Source of the DNA: Ensifer sp. PDNC004
Lineage (GTDB): Bacteria; Pseudomonadota; Alphaproteobacteria; Rhizobiales; Rhizobiaceae
Direction of reading: 5' to 3'
Assembly (NCBI RefSeq): GCF_016919405.1
Contig: NZ_CP070353.1
Coordinates: 2,232,001-2,296,000 of the forward strand
DNA: 64,000 bases
The translations under genes were made by a program, and so were the position numbers. This document shows positions 28,130 to 36,687 of this stretch, piece by piece; positions within the stretch are counted from its first letter, which is position 1; every line of letters begins with the position of its first letter. The notes below the pieces were generated by a model. It had not been told where the DNA came from and did no database searches. It saw only the letters and a program-made list of their open reading frames with translations.

Positions 28130-29425
28130 ATGACGACCACCATGATCAGCCAGGCGACGGTCGAGGCCGAGAATGAAAGCCGGCTCAGCGCACTTCGCCG
28201 GGACTATGAAAGCCTCGGCGAGAGGCTTGGCCGGCGCGGCATCGCGATCGACGAGATCAAGCGCAAGGTCGCCGCCTACGGCGTTGCCGTTCCTTCCTGG
28301 GGTGTCGGCACCGGCGGCACGCGCTTTGCTCGCTTCCCCGGCAAGGGCGAGCCGCGCAACATCTTCGACAAGCTCGAAGATTGCGCCGTCATCCAGCAAC
28401 TGACGCGGGCGACGCCGACCGTGTCGCTGCATATCCCCTGGGACAAGGTGAACGACATTTCCGAACTGAAAGAGAAGGGCACGTCGCTCGGCCTCGGTTT
28501 CGATGCGATGAACTCCAATACCTTCTCCGATGCGCCGGGCCAGGAACATTCCTACAAGTTCGGCTCGCTGTCGCATGCCGACGCCGCCACGCGCGCCCAA
28601 GCGGTAGAGCACAATCTCGAATGCATCGAGATCGGCCGGCAGCTCGGCTCCAAGGCGCTGACGGTCTGGGTCGGCGACGGCTCCAACTTCCCCGGCCAGA
28701 GCAACTTCACCCGCGCTTTCGAGCGTTATCTCGATGCGATGAAATCGGTCTATGCGGCGCTGCCGGATGACTGGCGCGTTTACACCGAACACAAGATGTT
28801 CGAGCCGGCCTTCTACTCGACCGTCGTCCAGGACTGGGGCAGCAACTACCTGATCGCCCAGGAACTCGGCCCCAAGGCCTTCTGCCTCGTCGATCTTGGC
28901 CACCATGCGCCGAACGTCAACATCGAGATGATCGTCGCCCGCCTCATCCAGTTCCGCAAGCTCGGCGGCTTCCACTTCAACGATTCGAAGTACGGTGACG
29001 ACGATCTCGACACCGGCTCGATCGATCCCTACCGGCTGTTCCTCGTCTTCAACGAACTCGTCGATGCGGAGACCCGCAAGGCCAAGGGGTTCCAGCCGGC
29101 GCACATGCTCGACCAGAGCCACAACGTCACCGACTCGATCGAAAGCCTGGTGACGAGCGCCACCGAGGTCTGCCGCGCCTATGCCCAGGCGCTGATCGTC
29201 GACCGCCAGGCGCTCGCAGGCTACCAGGACGACAATGATGCGCTGATGGCAAGCGAGACGCTGAAGGTAGCCTTCCGCACTGATGTCGAGCCGATCCTCG
29301 CAATGGCGCGGCTCGACGGCGGCGGCGCAATCGCACCTGTTGCAACCTACCGCAAGAGCGGTTACCGCGCAAAAGTCGCGGCTGAGCGCCCGGCCGTTGC
29401 CGGCGGCGGGGGCGGTATCGTCTAA
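28130..29425 (+). CDS. rhaI: L-rhamnose isomerase RhaI
   Basis: 431 residues from the ATG preceded by AAGGAGAG. It is a TIM-barrel sugar isomerase of the rhizobial/pseudomonad L-rhamnose isomerase family: SWGVGTGGTRFARFPGKGEP near the N-terminus, metal-ligand regions EHKMFEPAFYS, LVDLGHHAPNVNIE and GGFHFNDSKYGDDDLDTGS. It converts L-rhamnose to L-rhamnulose. It follows rhaD by 14 nt, forming the rhaDI operon. The C-terminal end is Ala/Gly-rich. Confidence 0.94.
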   Translation: MTTTMISQATVEAENESRLSALRRDYESLGERLGRRGIAIDEIKRKVAAYGVAVPSWGVGTGGTRFARFPGKGEPRNIFDKLEDCAVIQQLTRATPTVSLHIPWDKVNDISELKEKGTSLGLGFDAMNSNTFSDAPGQEHSYKFGSLSHADAATRAQAVEHNLECIEIGRQLGSKALTVWVGDGSNFPGQSNFTRAFERYLDAMKSVYAALPDDWRVYTEHKMFEPAFYSTVVQDWGSNYLIAQELGPKAFCLVDLGHHAPNVNIEMIVARLIQFRKLGGFHFNDSKYGDDDLDTGSIDPYRLFLVFNELVDAETRKAKGFQPAHMLDQSHNVTDSIESLVTSATEVCRAYAQALIVDRQALAGYQDDNDALMASETLKVAFRTDVEPILAMARLDGGGAIAPVATYRKSGYRAKVAAERPAVAGGGGGIV

Positions 29426-29438
29426 CCCTGAACCAAGC

Positions 29439-29469
29439 GGCACCGGGCTGCCATTTGAGGCCCGGCGCC
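29439..29469 (+). terminator. GC-rich hairpin after rhaI
   Basis: GGCACCGGGC and GCCCGGCGCC form a stem with one mismatch around an 11-nt loop, 14 nt after the rhaI stop. No T-run follows, so it is at best a rho-assisted or 3'-protecting structure. Confidence 0.35.
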
Positions 29470-29581
29470 GCATCCCACCCTCGACAGCTCAAAAAATCGC
29501 TGCGCGATGAAATTGCCCCCTATCTGATTTCAATTCCTGATCTATCTTTCCCTTGGAGATCCAACGGAAAGGGACCCGTTC

Positions 29582-29836
29582 ATGGGCATTGAAAGCATTC
29601 TTGTCTTCCTGATCGTCGGCGCGGTCGCCGGCTGGCTCGCCGGGCTCATCGTCAAGGGCGGCGGTTTCGGCCTCATCGGCAATATGGTCGTCGGCATCAT
29701 CGGCGCCTTCATCGCCGGTTTCCTCTTCCCGGCGATCGGCATCAGTCTCGGAACCGGCATCCTCTCGGCGATCCTGCACGCGACGATCGGCGCCGTCATC
29801 CTTCTGGTGCTGATCCGCATCGTCAAACAAGCCTGA
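29582..29836 (+). CDS. GlsB/YeaQ/YmgE family stress-response membrane protein
   Basis: 84 residues, almost entirely hydrophobic with Gly-rich turns: three predicted membrane helices (ILVFLIVGAVAGWLAGLIV, FGLIGNMVVGIIGAFIAGFLF, IGAVILLVLIRIV). This matches the transglycosylase-associated/GlsB-type small membrane protein family, often induced by stress but of unclear mechanism. A GGAAAGGGA purine tract precedes the ATG. It stands alone. Confidence 0.88.
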   Translation: MGIESILVFLIVGAVAGWLAGLIVKGGGFGLIGNMVVGIIGAFIAGFLFPAIGISLGTGILSAILHATIGAVILLVLIRIVKQA

Positions 29837-29963
29837 CCCATCGCCGGCGGCGGTACCCTTCGCGCCCGGGATGTCCCCGGTCGTTCCATCTGGACGCGCG
29901 AAGGGCGCTGTAGCACTGTGATCTGCCGGACGGGACATCGCATTTAGCCAGACGGAGGCGAGC

Positions 29964-30152
29964 ATGAACGCGCTTTACACCGACAAGATCGAAACGGCGC
30001 TCAAGTCGTTCATTGCCGATCACCCGGGAATGCAGACACGGGATCAGGCGATTATCGCGATCCTCGAAAACTGGTTCACCAATCACGGCTACCTGCCACC
30101 GCAGCAGGAAGGTCTGCGTCCGGAAGACCTTGACGCTTCCAACGACGATTGA
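29964..30152 (+). CDS. Small conserved hypothetical protein (62 aa)
   Basis: 62 residues, soluble, predicted mostly helical, with an acidic C-terminal tail (RPEDLDASNDD). The segment TRDQAIIAILENWFTNHGYLPP is the most structured part. The ATG follows GGAGGCGAGC, a good ribosome-binding site. No domain is recognised. It lies alone between the GlsB-like gene and the deacylase gene. Confidence 0.65.
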   Translation: MNALYTDKIETALKSFIADHPGMQTRDQAIIAILENWFTNHGYLPPQQEGLRPEDLDASNDD

Positions 30153-30239
30153 GAGATTTGCGCGCCCGGCAACAAGATCATCGCGCTCTTCGCGCCGCGG
30201 CCGACCGCCATTGCCTTTCAATAACGTGAACTGTTCGCC

Positions 30240-30701
30240 ATGAGCCTGACCTCCGTCAAAGACTTTTTCTCAGAGCATGCCCCCGACATCGACGTCATCG
30301 AGCTTCAGCAAAGCACCGCAACGGTCGCGCTCGCGGCCGAGGGCCATGGTGTCGAGCCGGCGCAAATTGCCAAGACGCTGGCGCTTCGCGTCGGCGACGA
30401 CGTGATCCTGATCGTCACGCGCGGCGACGCCCGCCTCGACAACAAGAAATACAAGGCCCGCTTCGGCACAAAGGCGCGCATGCTCGGCTTCGACGAGGTG
30501 GAGGCCGAAACCGGCCATCCAGTCGGCGGCGTCTGCCCCTTCGGTCTTGCCAAGCCGCACAGCATCTATTGCGACATGTCGCTGAAGGCCTACGACATCG
30601 TCGTGCCGGCCGCCGGCGCCACCAATGCGGCTGTGCACATCAGCCCGACCCGCATCGCCGAACTGACCGGCGCCGAGTGGATCGACGTATCCGAAACGTA
30701 G
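30240..30701 (+). CDS. YbaK/EbsC-family aminoacyl-tRNA deacylase-like protein
   Basis: 153 residues of the YbaK editing-domain family, whose members hydrolyse misacylated tRNAs (Cys-tRNA-Pro, Ala-tRNA-Pro and others). Visible motifs are the AQIAKTLALRVGDDVILIVTRGD core with its conserved Lys, VGGVCPFGLAK (the GGxxPFG loop) and AAGATNAAVHISPTRIAEL. It is a free-standing trans-editing factor, not attached to a synthetase. Which tRNA it edits cannot be read from the sequence. Confidence 0.85.
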   Translation: MSLTSVKDFFSEHAPDIDVIELQQSTATVALAAEGHGVEPAQIAKTLALRVGDDVILIVTRGDARLDNKKYKARFGTKARMLGFDEVEAETGHPVGGVCPFGLAKPHSIYCDMSLKAYDIVVPAAGATNAAVHISPTRIAELTGAEWIDVSET

Positions 30702-30820
30702 TTTGCCGTTTCGGAAACGCGGCCTGCCTTGGAATGGCCACAAAGCTTAACTGAAACCGCTGGCGCGTCCCGGCAGTGATTTGCTGGGTCCGTCCTTCCG
30801 TTGCCAGGAGTCCGTCAAGC

Positions 30821-31207
30821 ATGAAGCTACTCGCGTACCCGCTCATCTTCGCCGCCACGTTTTCCCCGGCGCTGGCGATGGATCAGTCCCTGGTACGCCA
30901 GTTCGAGAAGCTCGATCCGCAGACCCGTCTGGAGCAGCGCTGTGACACCGAAGCGATGGAGCGCATCAACGCCGACAAGTCGAGCTTCAAACCGGACAAA
31001 GTGATTGCCTATACTTTCGCCGAACCGGTCGTGAAGGAAGACAAGATGAAGGCGCCGGGCGCCGTGTTCCGCAGCAAGGGGGAATGGTACAAGCTGAAGT
31101 TCAAGTGCCTCACCGACGCCGAGCACCTGGATGTCCTGTCTTTCGAATACAAGATCGGCGAGTTGGTGCCGCACGAGAGCTGGGACGAATTCTACCTCTA
31201 CCCCTGA
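30821..31207 (+). CDS. Secreted DUF930-type protein
   Basis: 128 residues with a signal peptide (KLLAYPLIFAATFSPALA, cleavage before MDQSLV) and a conserved periplasmic domain of the DUF930 type common in rhizobia (KLDPQTRLEQRCDTEAMERI, KVIAYTFAEPVV, WYKLKFKCLTDAEHLDVLSFEYKIG). Two Cys residues could form a disulfide. Function is unknown. The ATG at 30821 follows CCAGGAG. It is monocistronic as far as can be seen. Confidence 0.8.
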   Translation: MKLLAYPLIFAATFSPALAMDQSLVRQFEKLDPQTRLEQRCDTEAMERINADKSSFKPDKVIAYTFAEPVVKEDKMKAPGAVFRSKGEWYKLKFKCLTDAEHLDVLSFEYKIGELVPHESWDEFYLYP

Positions 31208-31644
31208 CGGACGTCGAAGGACGCGGCGGCGTTAAAGGTGGCAGCCCTAAAGGATGGCCACGAGAAAGAGCAGCGAGCCGAACGACAACGCCGCCATGAT
31301 GCTCATCAGCATTTTCATCATGTGCTCTGCCATATCACCCTTACCTCGCCACCATCGGAACGACCGCGACAGTGTATCCCGTCCGCCGCTTAGATCCGTC
31401 GGACAAAGAGCGGCGTGAGCCTGATCCGAGAGTGCGCCCGCATGGTTAACAAAGCGTTAATTCGAGCGATGCCGAGAGAGGTCGGGCATACCCTATCCAA
31501 GACAAGGCTCACACAAGATCGACGCGGAATAACGAATGGGCAGGGGGAGTTCCCTGCATGCGCGGTTTCCCCGCGTCTTGCGGCAGCCCCAGGGCTGGCA
31601 ATGCGGGCAACGGGCAACGTCCGAGCGACGAGAAATCGCGCGAA
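31208..31644. other. Intergenic region with one possible small gene
   Basis: About 440 nt between the DUF930 gene and the glycosyltransferase gene. Apart from the 28-codon minus-strand frame listed separately, I see no gene. TTAACAAAGCGTTAA at 31444-31458 is a near-palindromic AT-rich stretch that could belong to a promoter. Longer open frames here overlap the glycosyltransferase start antisense and are not supported. Confidence 0.4.
31247..31333 (-). CDS. Possible 28-aa membrane peptide
   Basis: Minus-strand ATG at 31333, preceded by AAGGGTGAT, encodes MAEHMMKMLMSIMAALSFGS followed by LLFLVAIL and a stop. It is a short amphipathic Met-rich start leading into a single hydrophobic helix. It is convergent with the DUF930 gene. 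No family is recognised; the call rests only on the ribosome-binding site and hydrophobicity. Confidence 0.4.
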   Translation of the reverse strand: MAEHMMKMLMSIMAALSFGSLLFLVAIL

Positions 31645-32913
31645 ATGAGCACCATGGAGAGGCGCGTGAGCCAGGTTAAGCTGAGCATTTGCATTCCAAC
31701 CTACAATCGCGCGGCGTTTCTCGAAAAGGCGCTCGCCTATTTCGTCGACCTTTACCAATTCTCGTATAAGTACGAGATCATCATCTCCGACAACGCGTCG
31801 ACGGACGACACGCGCGACGTGGCCGAGTGCTTCATCGCCAAGGGCTTGCCGATTCGTTATCTCCGGCAGGCGGAAAACTACGGTTCGGGCGCAAACGTCG
31901 TCAGCGCCTTCAGCCGCGCGACCGGCGAATATGTGCTCTACCTTGCCGACGACGACATCCTGATCAACGACGGCTTGCGCGAGGCGATCCGCTACCTGGA
32001 TCTCAATCCGGAAGTCACCGCTTGCTACGCGCCCTGGTACACGCATGACGAAGTCGAGGAGCGCGATGATCCGCCGTTCTACATCGTCGACAAGGACACG
32101 AAGTTCAAGAAGCGCGCTTCCGAGGAAGTGTTCGACTTCCTCTGCGAGCGACACGTGTTTCCGGAAATCGGCATCTACCGGGCGTCGGCGCTACGGTCGG
32201 CCTGGGTGCCCAGGAACTTCGCCTACTGGGCCTTCGCCTATCTCGCCCATTTTCTGGAGCAGGGCGCCGTCGCCTTCCTGAGAAAGCCGTTCTACCGACA
32301 GGTCACCCGTTCGAAGATTGCCCGCGACCGGCCGCAAGCCGGCCATGCCGACGTGCTCACCGCCTGGGACAGCTACCGCGGCGGCCTTGAATATTTCCTC
32401 TATTCCGGCGCCAAGCGCGGCGCCGTGCGGCTGACGCCCGACCGCCGGGCCTATCTCGATGCGCAGGTGCGGGATTTCACCATGCTGCGCATGACGGTCG
32501 CGCTGCGCATGTGGATCGCGAAGAAGGACTACATCCGAGCCTATGAGCTTTATACCCGTCTGATGCTCGGCGGCTTCGAACACCATCCCGAACTGCAGCG
32601 GTCAAAGGGCGTTCTGCCGCTCATGGTCGCCCTGCAGACGGTGATGTGGCATACGAACGCGGTCGCCGAGATCGATCGCCTGGTGCTGCACGGCGTCGAA
32701 GACCATGGTGCGATCGAAGAGCTGTTGCGTGACCTTGGCCTGCGCTCCCATATCGCCGTCGTTCCCGGTACAACGGAACTCACGCCGGACGAAATTGCCC
32801 GCACCGCCGTCTTCGTCACGGCAGACAGCGACCGCAAGCACTATCTTCGCAAGGGGCATCTGCCGAACCTGGTGGTCAGCGAAAGCGACATCCTCAACCA
32901 CGTTCTGCTTTAA
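31645..32913 (+). CDS. Family 2 glycosyltransferase
   Basis: 422 residues from MSTMERRVSQ (an ATG three codons later is equally possible). The N-terminal GT-A domain shows ICIPTYNRAAFLEKAL, IIISDNASTDDTRDV and the metal-binding DxD motif in VLYLADDDILIND, all typical of family GT2. The C-terminal 200 residues are a helical region without recognised domain. No membrane helix is present, so it works in the cytoplasm on an unknown acceptor. A strong terminator follows. The flagellin gene nearby raises the possibility of flagellin or surface-polysaccharide glycosylation; this is inference. Confidence 0.85.
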   Translation: MSTMERRVSQVKLSICIPTYNRAAFLEKALAYFVDLYQFSYKYEIIISDNASTDDTRDVAECFIAKGLPIRYLRQAENYGSGANVVSAFSRATGEYVLYLADDDILINDGLREAIRYLDLNPEVTACYAPWYTHDEVEERDDPPFYIVDKDTKFKKRASEEVFDFLCERHVFPEIGIYRASALRSAWVPRNFAYWAFAYLAHFLEQGAVAFLRKPFYRQVTRSKIARDRPQAGHADVLTAWDSYRGGLEYFLYSGAKRGAVRLTPDRRAYLDAQVRDFTMLRMTVALRMWIAKKDYIRAYELYTRLMLGGFEHHPELQRSKGVLPLMVALQTVMWHTNAVAEIDRLVLHGVEDHGAIEELLRDLGLRSHIAVVPGTTELTPDEIARTAVFVTADSDRKHYLRKGHLPNLVVSESDILNHVLL

Positions 32914-32921
32914 AATATAAA

Positions 32922-32950
32922 AGGGCGCCGCTGGCGCCCTCGTTTGTTTC
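32922..32950 (+). terminator. Intrinsic terminator after the glycosyltransferase gene
   Basis: AGGGCGCC (32922-32929) pairs perfectly with GGCGCCCT (32933-32940) around GCT, followed by CGTTTGTTT. It sits 9 nt after the stop codon and is preceded by an A-rich stretch. Confidence 0.85.
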
Positions 32951-33018
32951 GCAGGTTATGCCGGGTAGCGCGACGGGCAAAAAGGCCGCTTGACCACGCA
33001 CGCCCCACGGATACCGCA

Positions 33019-33240
33019 TTACTTGCGCATGATGCCCTTGTAATAGGCGCCGTTGCGCGGCGGTGGGCGGTTCACGACCTTGGCCTCAGGGTTGTACTTC
33101 TCGCTCTTGTGGCCTTCGTTGATGGGCGTTGTCGATACGCCCTTGTAGTAGCTTCCGCCGGCAAATGCCGGAGCAACGCCGACCACGGCGACCGTCGCAG
33201 TCACCAAAGCTGCCAGAGAGAGTGTCGCAAGTTTACGCAT
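33019..33240 (-). CDS. Small secreted protein with two YYKG motifs
   Basis: 73 residues with a signal peptide (RKLATLSLAALVTATVAVVG... cleaved after APAFA). The mature part is about 46 residues and begins GGSYYKGVSTT and ends NGAYYKGIMRK, so the YYKG motif is repeated at both ends around a basic, Pro-rich linker (VVNRPPPRNG). It is convergent with the glycosyltransferase gene. No domain is recognised. Confidence 0.65.
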   Translation of the reverse strand: MRKLATLSLAALVTATVAVVGVAPAFAGGSYYKGVSTTPINEGHKSEKYNPEAKVVNRPPPRNGAYYKGIMRK

Positions 33241-33497
33241 GTCTAATCCTCGTTGACCCGGCCGCGCCCCCGTTTTTTCCGGATGTCGCGGCCTAAATTG
33301 TGCGGCGACGAACTGCGCCGCTCAGGTCCTCCCGCGCGCCAGAATAGGCAGAAGCTGCGACACGCCTGTAACGCAGGTGACAGCCGGGGAATCTTGGCTG
33401 GGTTAAGCCTCGGGGTCAGTCGAAGCCGGATCCGCACGGGGGACGGATTTCTCCCCTCCCTGAATCAACCCCTCCAGATCGGCCGCTGCGACTTGTC

Positions 33498-35261
33498 TCA
33501 GCGGAAAAGCTGCAGAATGTTCTGAGCGTCGGAATTGGCGATCTGCAAAGCCTGGATGCCGAGCTGCTCCTGCGACTGCAGGGCCTTCAGCCGTGTCGAC
33601 GCTTCATTCATTTCGGCATCCACCAGACGACCGACACCCTTGTCGATCGTCGCCATCAGCGTCTGTGCGAAGGTTGTCTGCATGTCGATGCGCGACAGCA
33701 TCGAGCCAAGTGCTGCGGCGCCATCGATGGTCCGCTGCAGGACGACCTCGATGTATTGGAGATAGGAATCGACCGATTGCGGGTTCGCCGCGATATCGAC
33801 GTCAAGGAAGTTTCTGCGGGCGATCGGTTCGATGTTCACATCGATGTTGGTGAAGCCGATAAAGGTTCCGGCACCGGATTTCCGATCGGCGGCCGGATCG
33901 GACTTTATCAGGATCCCGCCTGACCCGTTGTTCTGGATGATCGTGTCGGGCCGGGTGATGAGCGACTGAAGCACCATCACCATTTCGTCCACCGTCTCGA
34001 TCTTGCCCGTATCCTTGCCAAGCAGTGCATTGACCTGGTTGCGATCGAAGGCGTGGGTGCTCGGCGCCTCGCCGTTCACCGAAAAATTGAACGACACGAC
34101 AACGTCCTTGTAGACCTCGAACTGCTCGAAGGTCAGCGTCATCTCCGATCCGCGCGTTCCGAAACCGGCATTGGGCGAAAGCCCTCCGGCACCTCCGGTC
34201 GTCGTGTTGATGACCAAGTTGGAGACCTCGACATAGGATCCGTTAAGCCCGGAATTCTGCAGCGTCTTGAAGCCGATCTGATCGATGATCGGCGGATAGG
34301 GCTCATAATCGTGCCGGTACGTCTGCACCGTGGCGCCGGTTCCGGCCTGCTCGACCGCATGTTTCAGGACGGCGGCATACTGCGTGTAGTCCGATATCAC
34401 GCCGTTGGCGCCGGCTCCGAGCACGGTATCGACCGTCGCCCGATCCACGGTGACGCCGATCGTCTTGCCCGTATGCAGCGGCAGGGACAGGCCCTGGGAG
34501 GGGCTATCCTTGTCGACGGTGGCGTCGAAGGTGATTGTGTCGCCGGGGCTCGCAAAGCTGATCGGTCCGGCAAAATGGAACACGAATTCGCCGGCCTGGC
34601 CCGCCCGGTTGTTGTAGTTGCTGTTGGTCGTGTAACCATCGACATCGACCGAGGTCACGAAGCGGATGCCGCCGACCGTTCTCAGATCCCGCGTATCGGC
34701 CTGCAGGATGCCGCCGCCGGTGCTGTTGAACAGCGAGGAGTCCCGCAGGAAAAAGTCGGCCGTGTTCAGCGACACGCCGTTTTGGGCGTCTCTCGAAAAC
34801 GAGGAGGCGACGGAAGTGCGGTTCAGGTCGCTGTCATTGATGTCGGAGACGCTGGTTCTCAGCCAGTTCTGTCCGCTGAAGCTCGCCGAATCCGCGATGC
34901 TCAGGATCTGTTGCTTGAGCTGGTCAAGTTCCTTCTGGAGCTTGCCCTTGTCGACGCCGGGCTCCCTCGCCGTCACCAGCCTGGCCTTGAACTCGCTGAG
35001 AATATCGGTAACGGCATCCATCGCCGCATAGGCCGTTTCGACCTTGGCCGCTCCAAGCCCGAGCGCGTCCTGAACCGCGGACACGGCCTTGGCGTCGGAG
35101 CGCATGGTTGTCGAAATCGACCAATAGGCGGCGTTGTCCGCCGCTGTCTGAATTCTGAGGCCGGAGTTCAGTTGCCCGCGTACCTCGGCCATGCCGGAAT
35201 TGATCGTACGCAGAGTCTGGAGCGCAGAAATCGCCCCAGCGTTCGTGAGAATGCTGACCAT
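33498..35261 (-). CDS. Flagellin with large variable domain (587 aa)
   Basis: N- and C-terminal flagellin domains are clear: SILTNAGAISALQTLRTINS, LNSGLRIQTAADNAAYWSIS and KVETAYAAMDAVTDILSEF at the start, SRIDMQTTFAQTLMATIDKG and EQLGIQALQIANSDAQNIL at the end. The central part, about residues 150-500, is a long beta-rich variable region. This makes it roughly 200 residues longer than the ~390-residue flagellins of the Sinorhizobium flagellar cluster. It stands alone, well away from the motility genes, with no chaperone beside it. It is exported by the flagellar type III system. Confidence 0.9.
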   Translation of the reverse strand: MVSILTNAGAISALQTLRTINSGMAEVRGQLNSGLRIQTAADNAAYWSISTTMRSDAKAVSAVQDALGLGAAKVETAYAAMDAVTDILSEFKARLVTAREPGVDKGKLQKELDQLKQQILSIADSASFSGQNWLRTSVSDINDSDLNRTSVASSFSRDAQNGVSLNTADFFLRDSSLFNSTGGGILQADTRDLRTVGGIRFVTSVDVDGYTTNSNYNNRAGQAGEFVFHFAGPISFASPGDTITFDATVDKDSPSQGLSLPLHTGKTIGVTVDRATVDTVLGAGANGVISDYTQYAAVLKHAVEQAGTGATVQTYRHDYEPYPPIIDQIGFKTLQNSGLNGSYVEVSNLVINTTTGGAGGLSPNAGFGTRGSEMTLTFEQFEVYKDVVVSFNFSVNGEAPSTHAFDRNQVNALLGKDTGKIETVDEMVMVLQSLITRPDTIIQNNGSGGILIKSDPAADRKSGAGTFIGFTNIDVNIEPIARRNFLDVDIAANPQSVDSYLQYIEVVLQRTIDGAAALGSMLSRIDMQTTFAQTLMATIDKGVGRLVDAEMNEASTRLKALQSQEQLGIQALQIANSDAQNILQLFR

Positions 35262-35441
35262 ATTAGTGACATCTTAAAATTGAAAAATTCCCATCATGGG
35301 CCGCTGTGATTGTGGCGATACAATCAAATACGTGGTTAACACGGACTTAAGAAACCCGCCTCGACGCGCAAATATTGCGTCGGCGCTTCTGGTCGTTCGC
35401 AAAAATTGCGCCCCCTGCTCCGGCCCGTCCCATAGCCGGGG

Positions 35442-36488
35442 TCAGGCACGCTCGGCGGCAAGCGGCACCGGCTGGGTTACCGGGAACAGGGCTTTCAGGG
35501 CGTCGAAGTGCTTTTCCACCAGATGCCAGGAAATCGTCGCGACGATCACGGTGATGGTGCTCATGACGAGGAATGTCATCGGCCCTGCCTTGTAGAGCGC
35601 CGGCCACTGCTCCGCGACCAGCCACCAGAGCGCCATATGGTACACATAGGTGGCGTAGCTGACCCGGCTGAGGAAGCGCGTGACGGGGTTTGCCAGGAGA
35701 TAGGCGGACACGCCCTTGTATCCGATGTAGGAGCTCAGAACGATTGACGCCAGCGCGTAGATGCAAAGCAACTTATAGGTTTCCGAGTGGCCGAACTTGA
35801 TACCGACGAAGAGGGGCGACGCGATGATGGCGACCGACGCGAGGTTGTTGAGTTTGCTCGTCAGGACCGCCCGCACGTCGGCATTGTCCTTGACCAGCGC
35901 CAGGATGGCCCCGGCCGCCACGGGGTCGAAGGCAAGAACGATGTTTGACCAGGCGAGAAGACCGAGCTCGTCGCTATAGGTCCGCGCGATCACCGACATC
36001 GTGAAGATGAGGACATAGGCCACGAATATATGCCGCCGGCTCAGGAAGATGATGATCAGCGGAGCGGTCAGGTAGAACTGCTCGACGATGTTGAGGCTCC
36101 AGAGATGCGCGGCAACCCAGGGCTCCCAGTCCTGGGTGATGGCGAAATACAGGCTCGACATCTGAAACGTGTGCCACACAAGGCTGTTGCGTATGCCGTC
36201 CATGTTGAACAACGCCGCCACGAACAGCATCAGGAACAGGGCCGGAAGCAGGCGGAGCGATCGGCGAATGTAGAAGTTGGTGACGTTGATCGTTGCCTGG
36301 GTGTCTTTTGCCGACAGCAGGATCACCCCGATCAGGAAGCCGCTGATGATGAAGAAGAGTGAAACTCGAACCGATTCAAGTGTGGGATGCTCGTTCCAGT
36401 AATGAACGTACAATACCCCCGTCATGGCGATCACGCGAAGCCCGTCAATTTGCTCCCGCCTGTCGCCGCGCGCTCCCGTCGCAGCCAT
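35442..36488 (-). CDS. Acyltransferase family 3 membrane protein
   Basis: 348 residues with about ten hydrophobic helices. N-terminal motifs QIDGLRVIAMTGVLYVHYW and RVSLFFIISGFLIG, then FYIRRSLRLLPALF and HLWSLNIVEQFYL, are the signature of the acyltransferase-3/OafA family, which O-acetylates exopolysaccharide, lipopolysaccharide or Nod factors. The conserved H (VHYW) and R residues are present. The substrate is unknown. It lies 180 nt downstream of the flagellin start on the same strand. Confidence 0.88.
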   Translation of the reverse strand: MAATGARGDRREQIDGLRVIAMTGVLYVHYWNEHPTLESVRVSLFFIISGFLIGVILLSAKDTQATINVTNFYIRRSLRLLPALFLMLFVAALFNMDGIRNSLVWHTFQMSSLYFAITQDWEPWVAAHLWSLNIVEQFYLTAPLIIIFLSRRHIFVAYVLIFTMSVIARTYSDELGLLAWSNIVLAFDPVAAGAILALVKDNADVRAVLTSKLNNLASVAIIASPLFVGIKFGHSETYKLLCIYALASIVLSSYIGYKGVSAYLLANPVTRFLSRVSYATYVYHMALWWLVAEQWPALYKAGPMTFLVMSTITVIVATISWHLVEKHFDALKALFPVTQPVPLAAERA

Positions 36489-36633
36489 TCCTTTGTCCCC
36501 GCAGGATATAATACTTAAATTATTTCTACTTAAGAATATCCTTGGAGATTACGCCGCTTCCGCGCACTTGTGAAGAGGAGCGATGTTCTTGATCGACCAG
36601 AGGCGATACCTCTTCCGCCGACCCGAAAACAAA

Positions 36634-36666
36634 AAAGGCCACGGGCGCGGCACGCCCATGGCCTTT
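36634..36666 (-). terminator. Intrinsic terminator downstream of the tctA remnant
   Basis: A 14-bp stem with one mismatch (AAAGGCCACGGGCG / CGCCCATGGCCTTT) around CGGCA; on the minus strand it is followed by TTTTTTGTT. It lies 21 nt beyond the tctA stop and would have ended the original tct operon. Confidence 0.85.
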
Positions 36667-36687
36667 ACCAAGGTTTCAAACCAAGCC

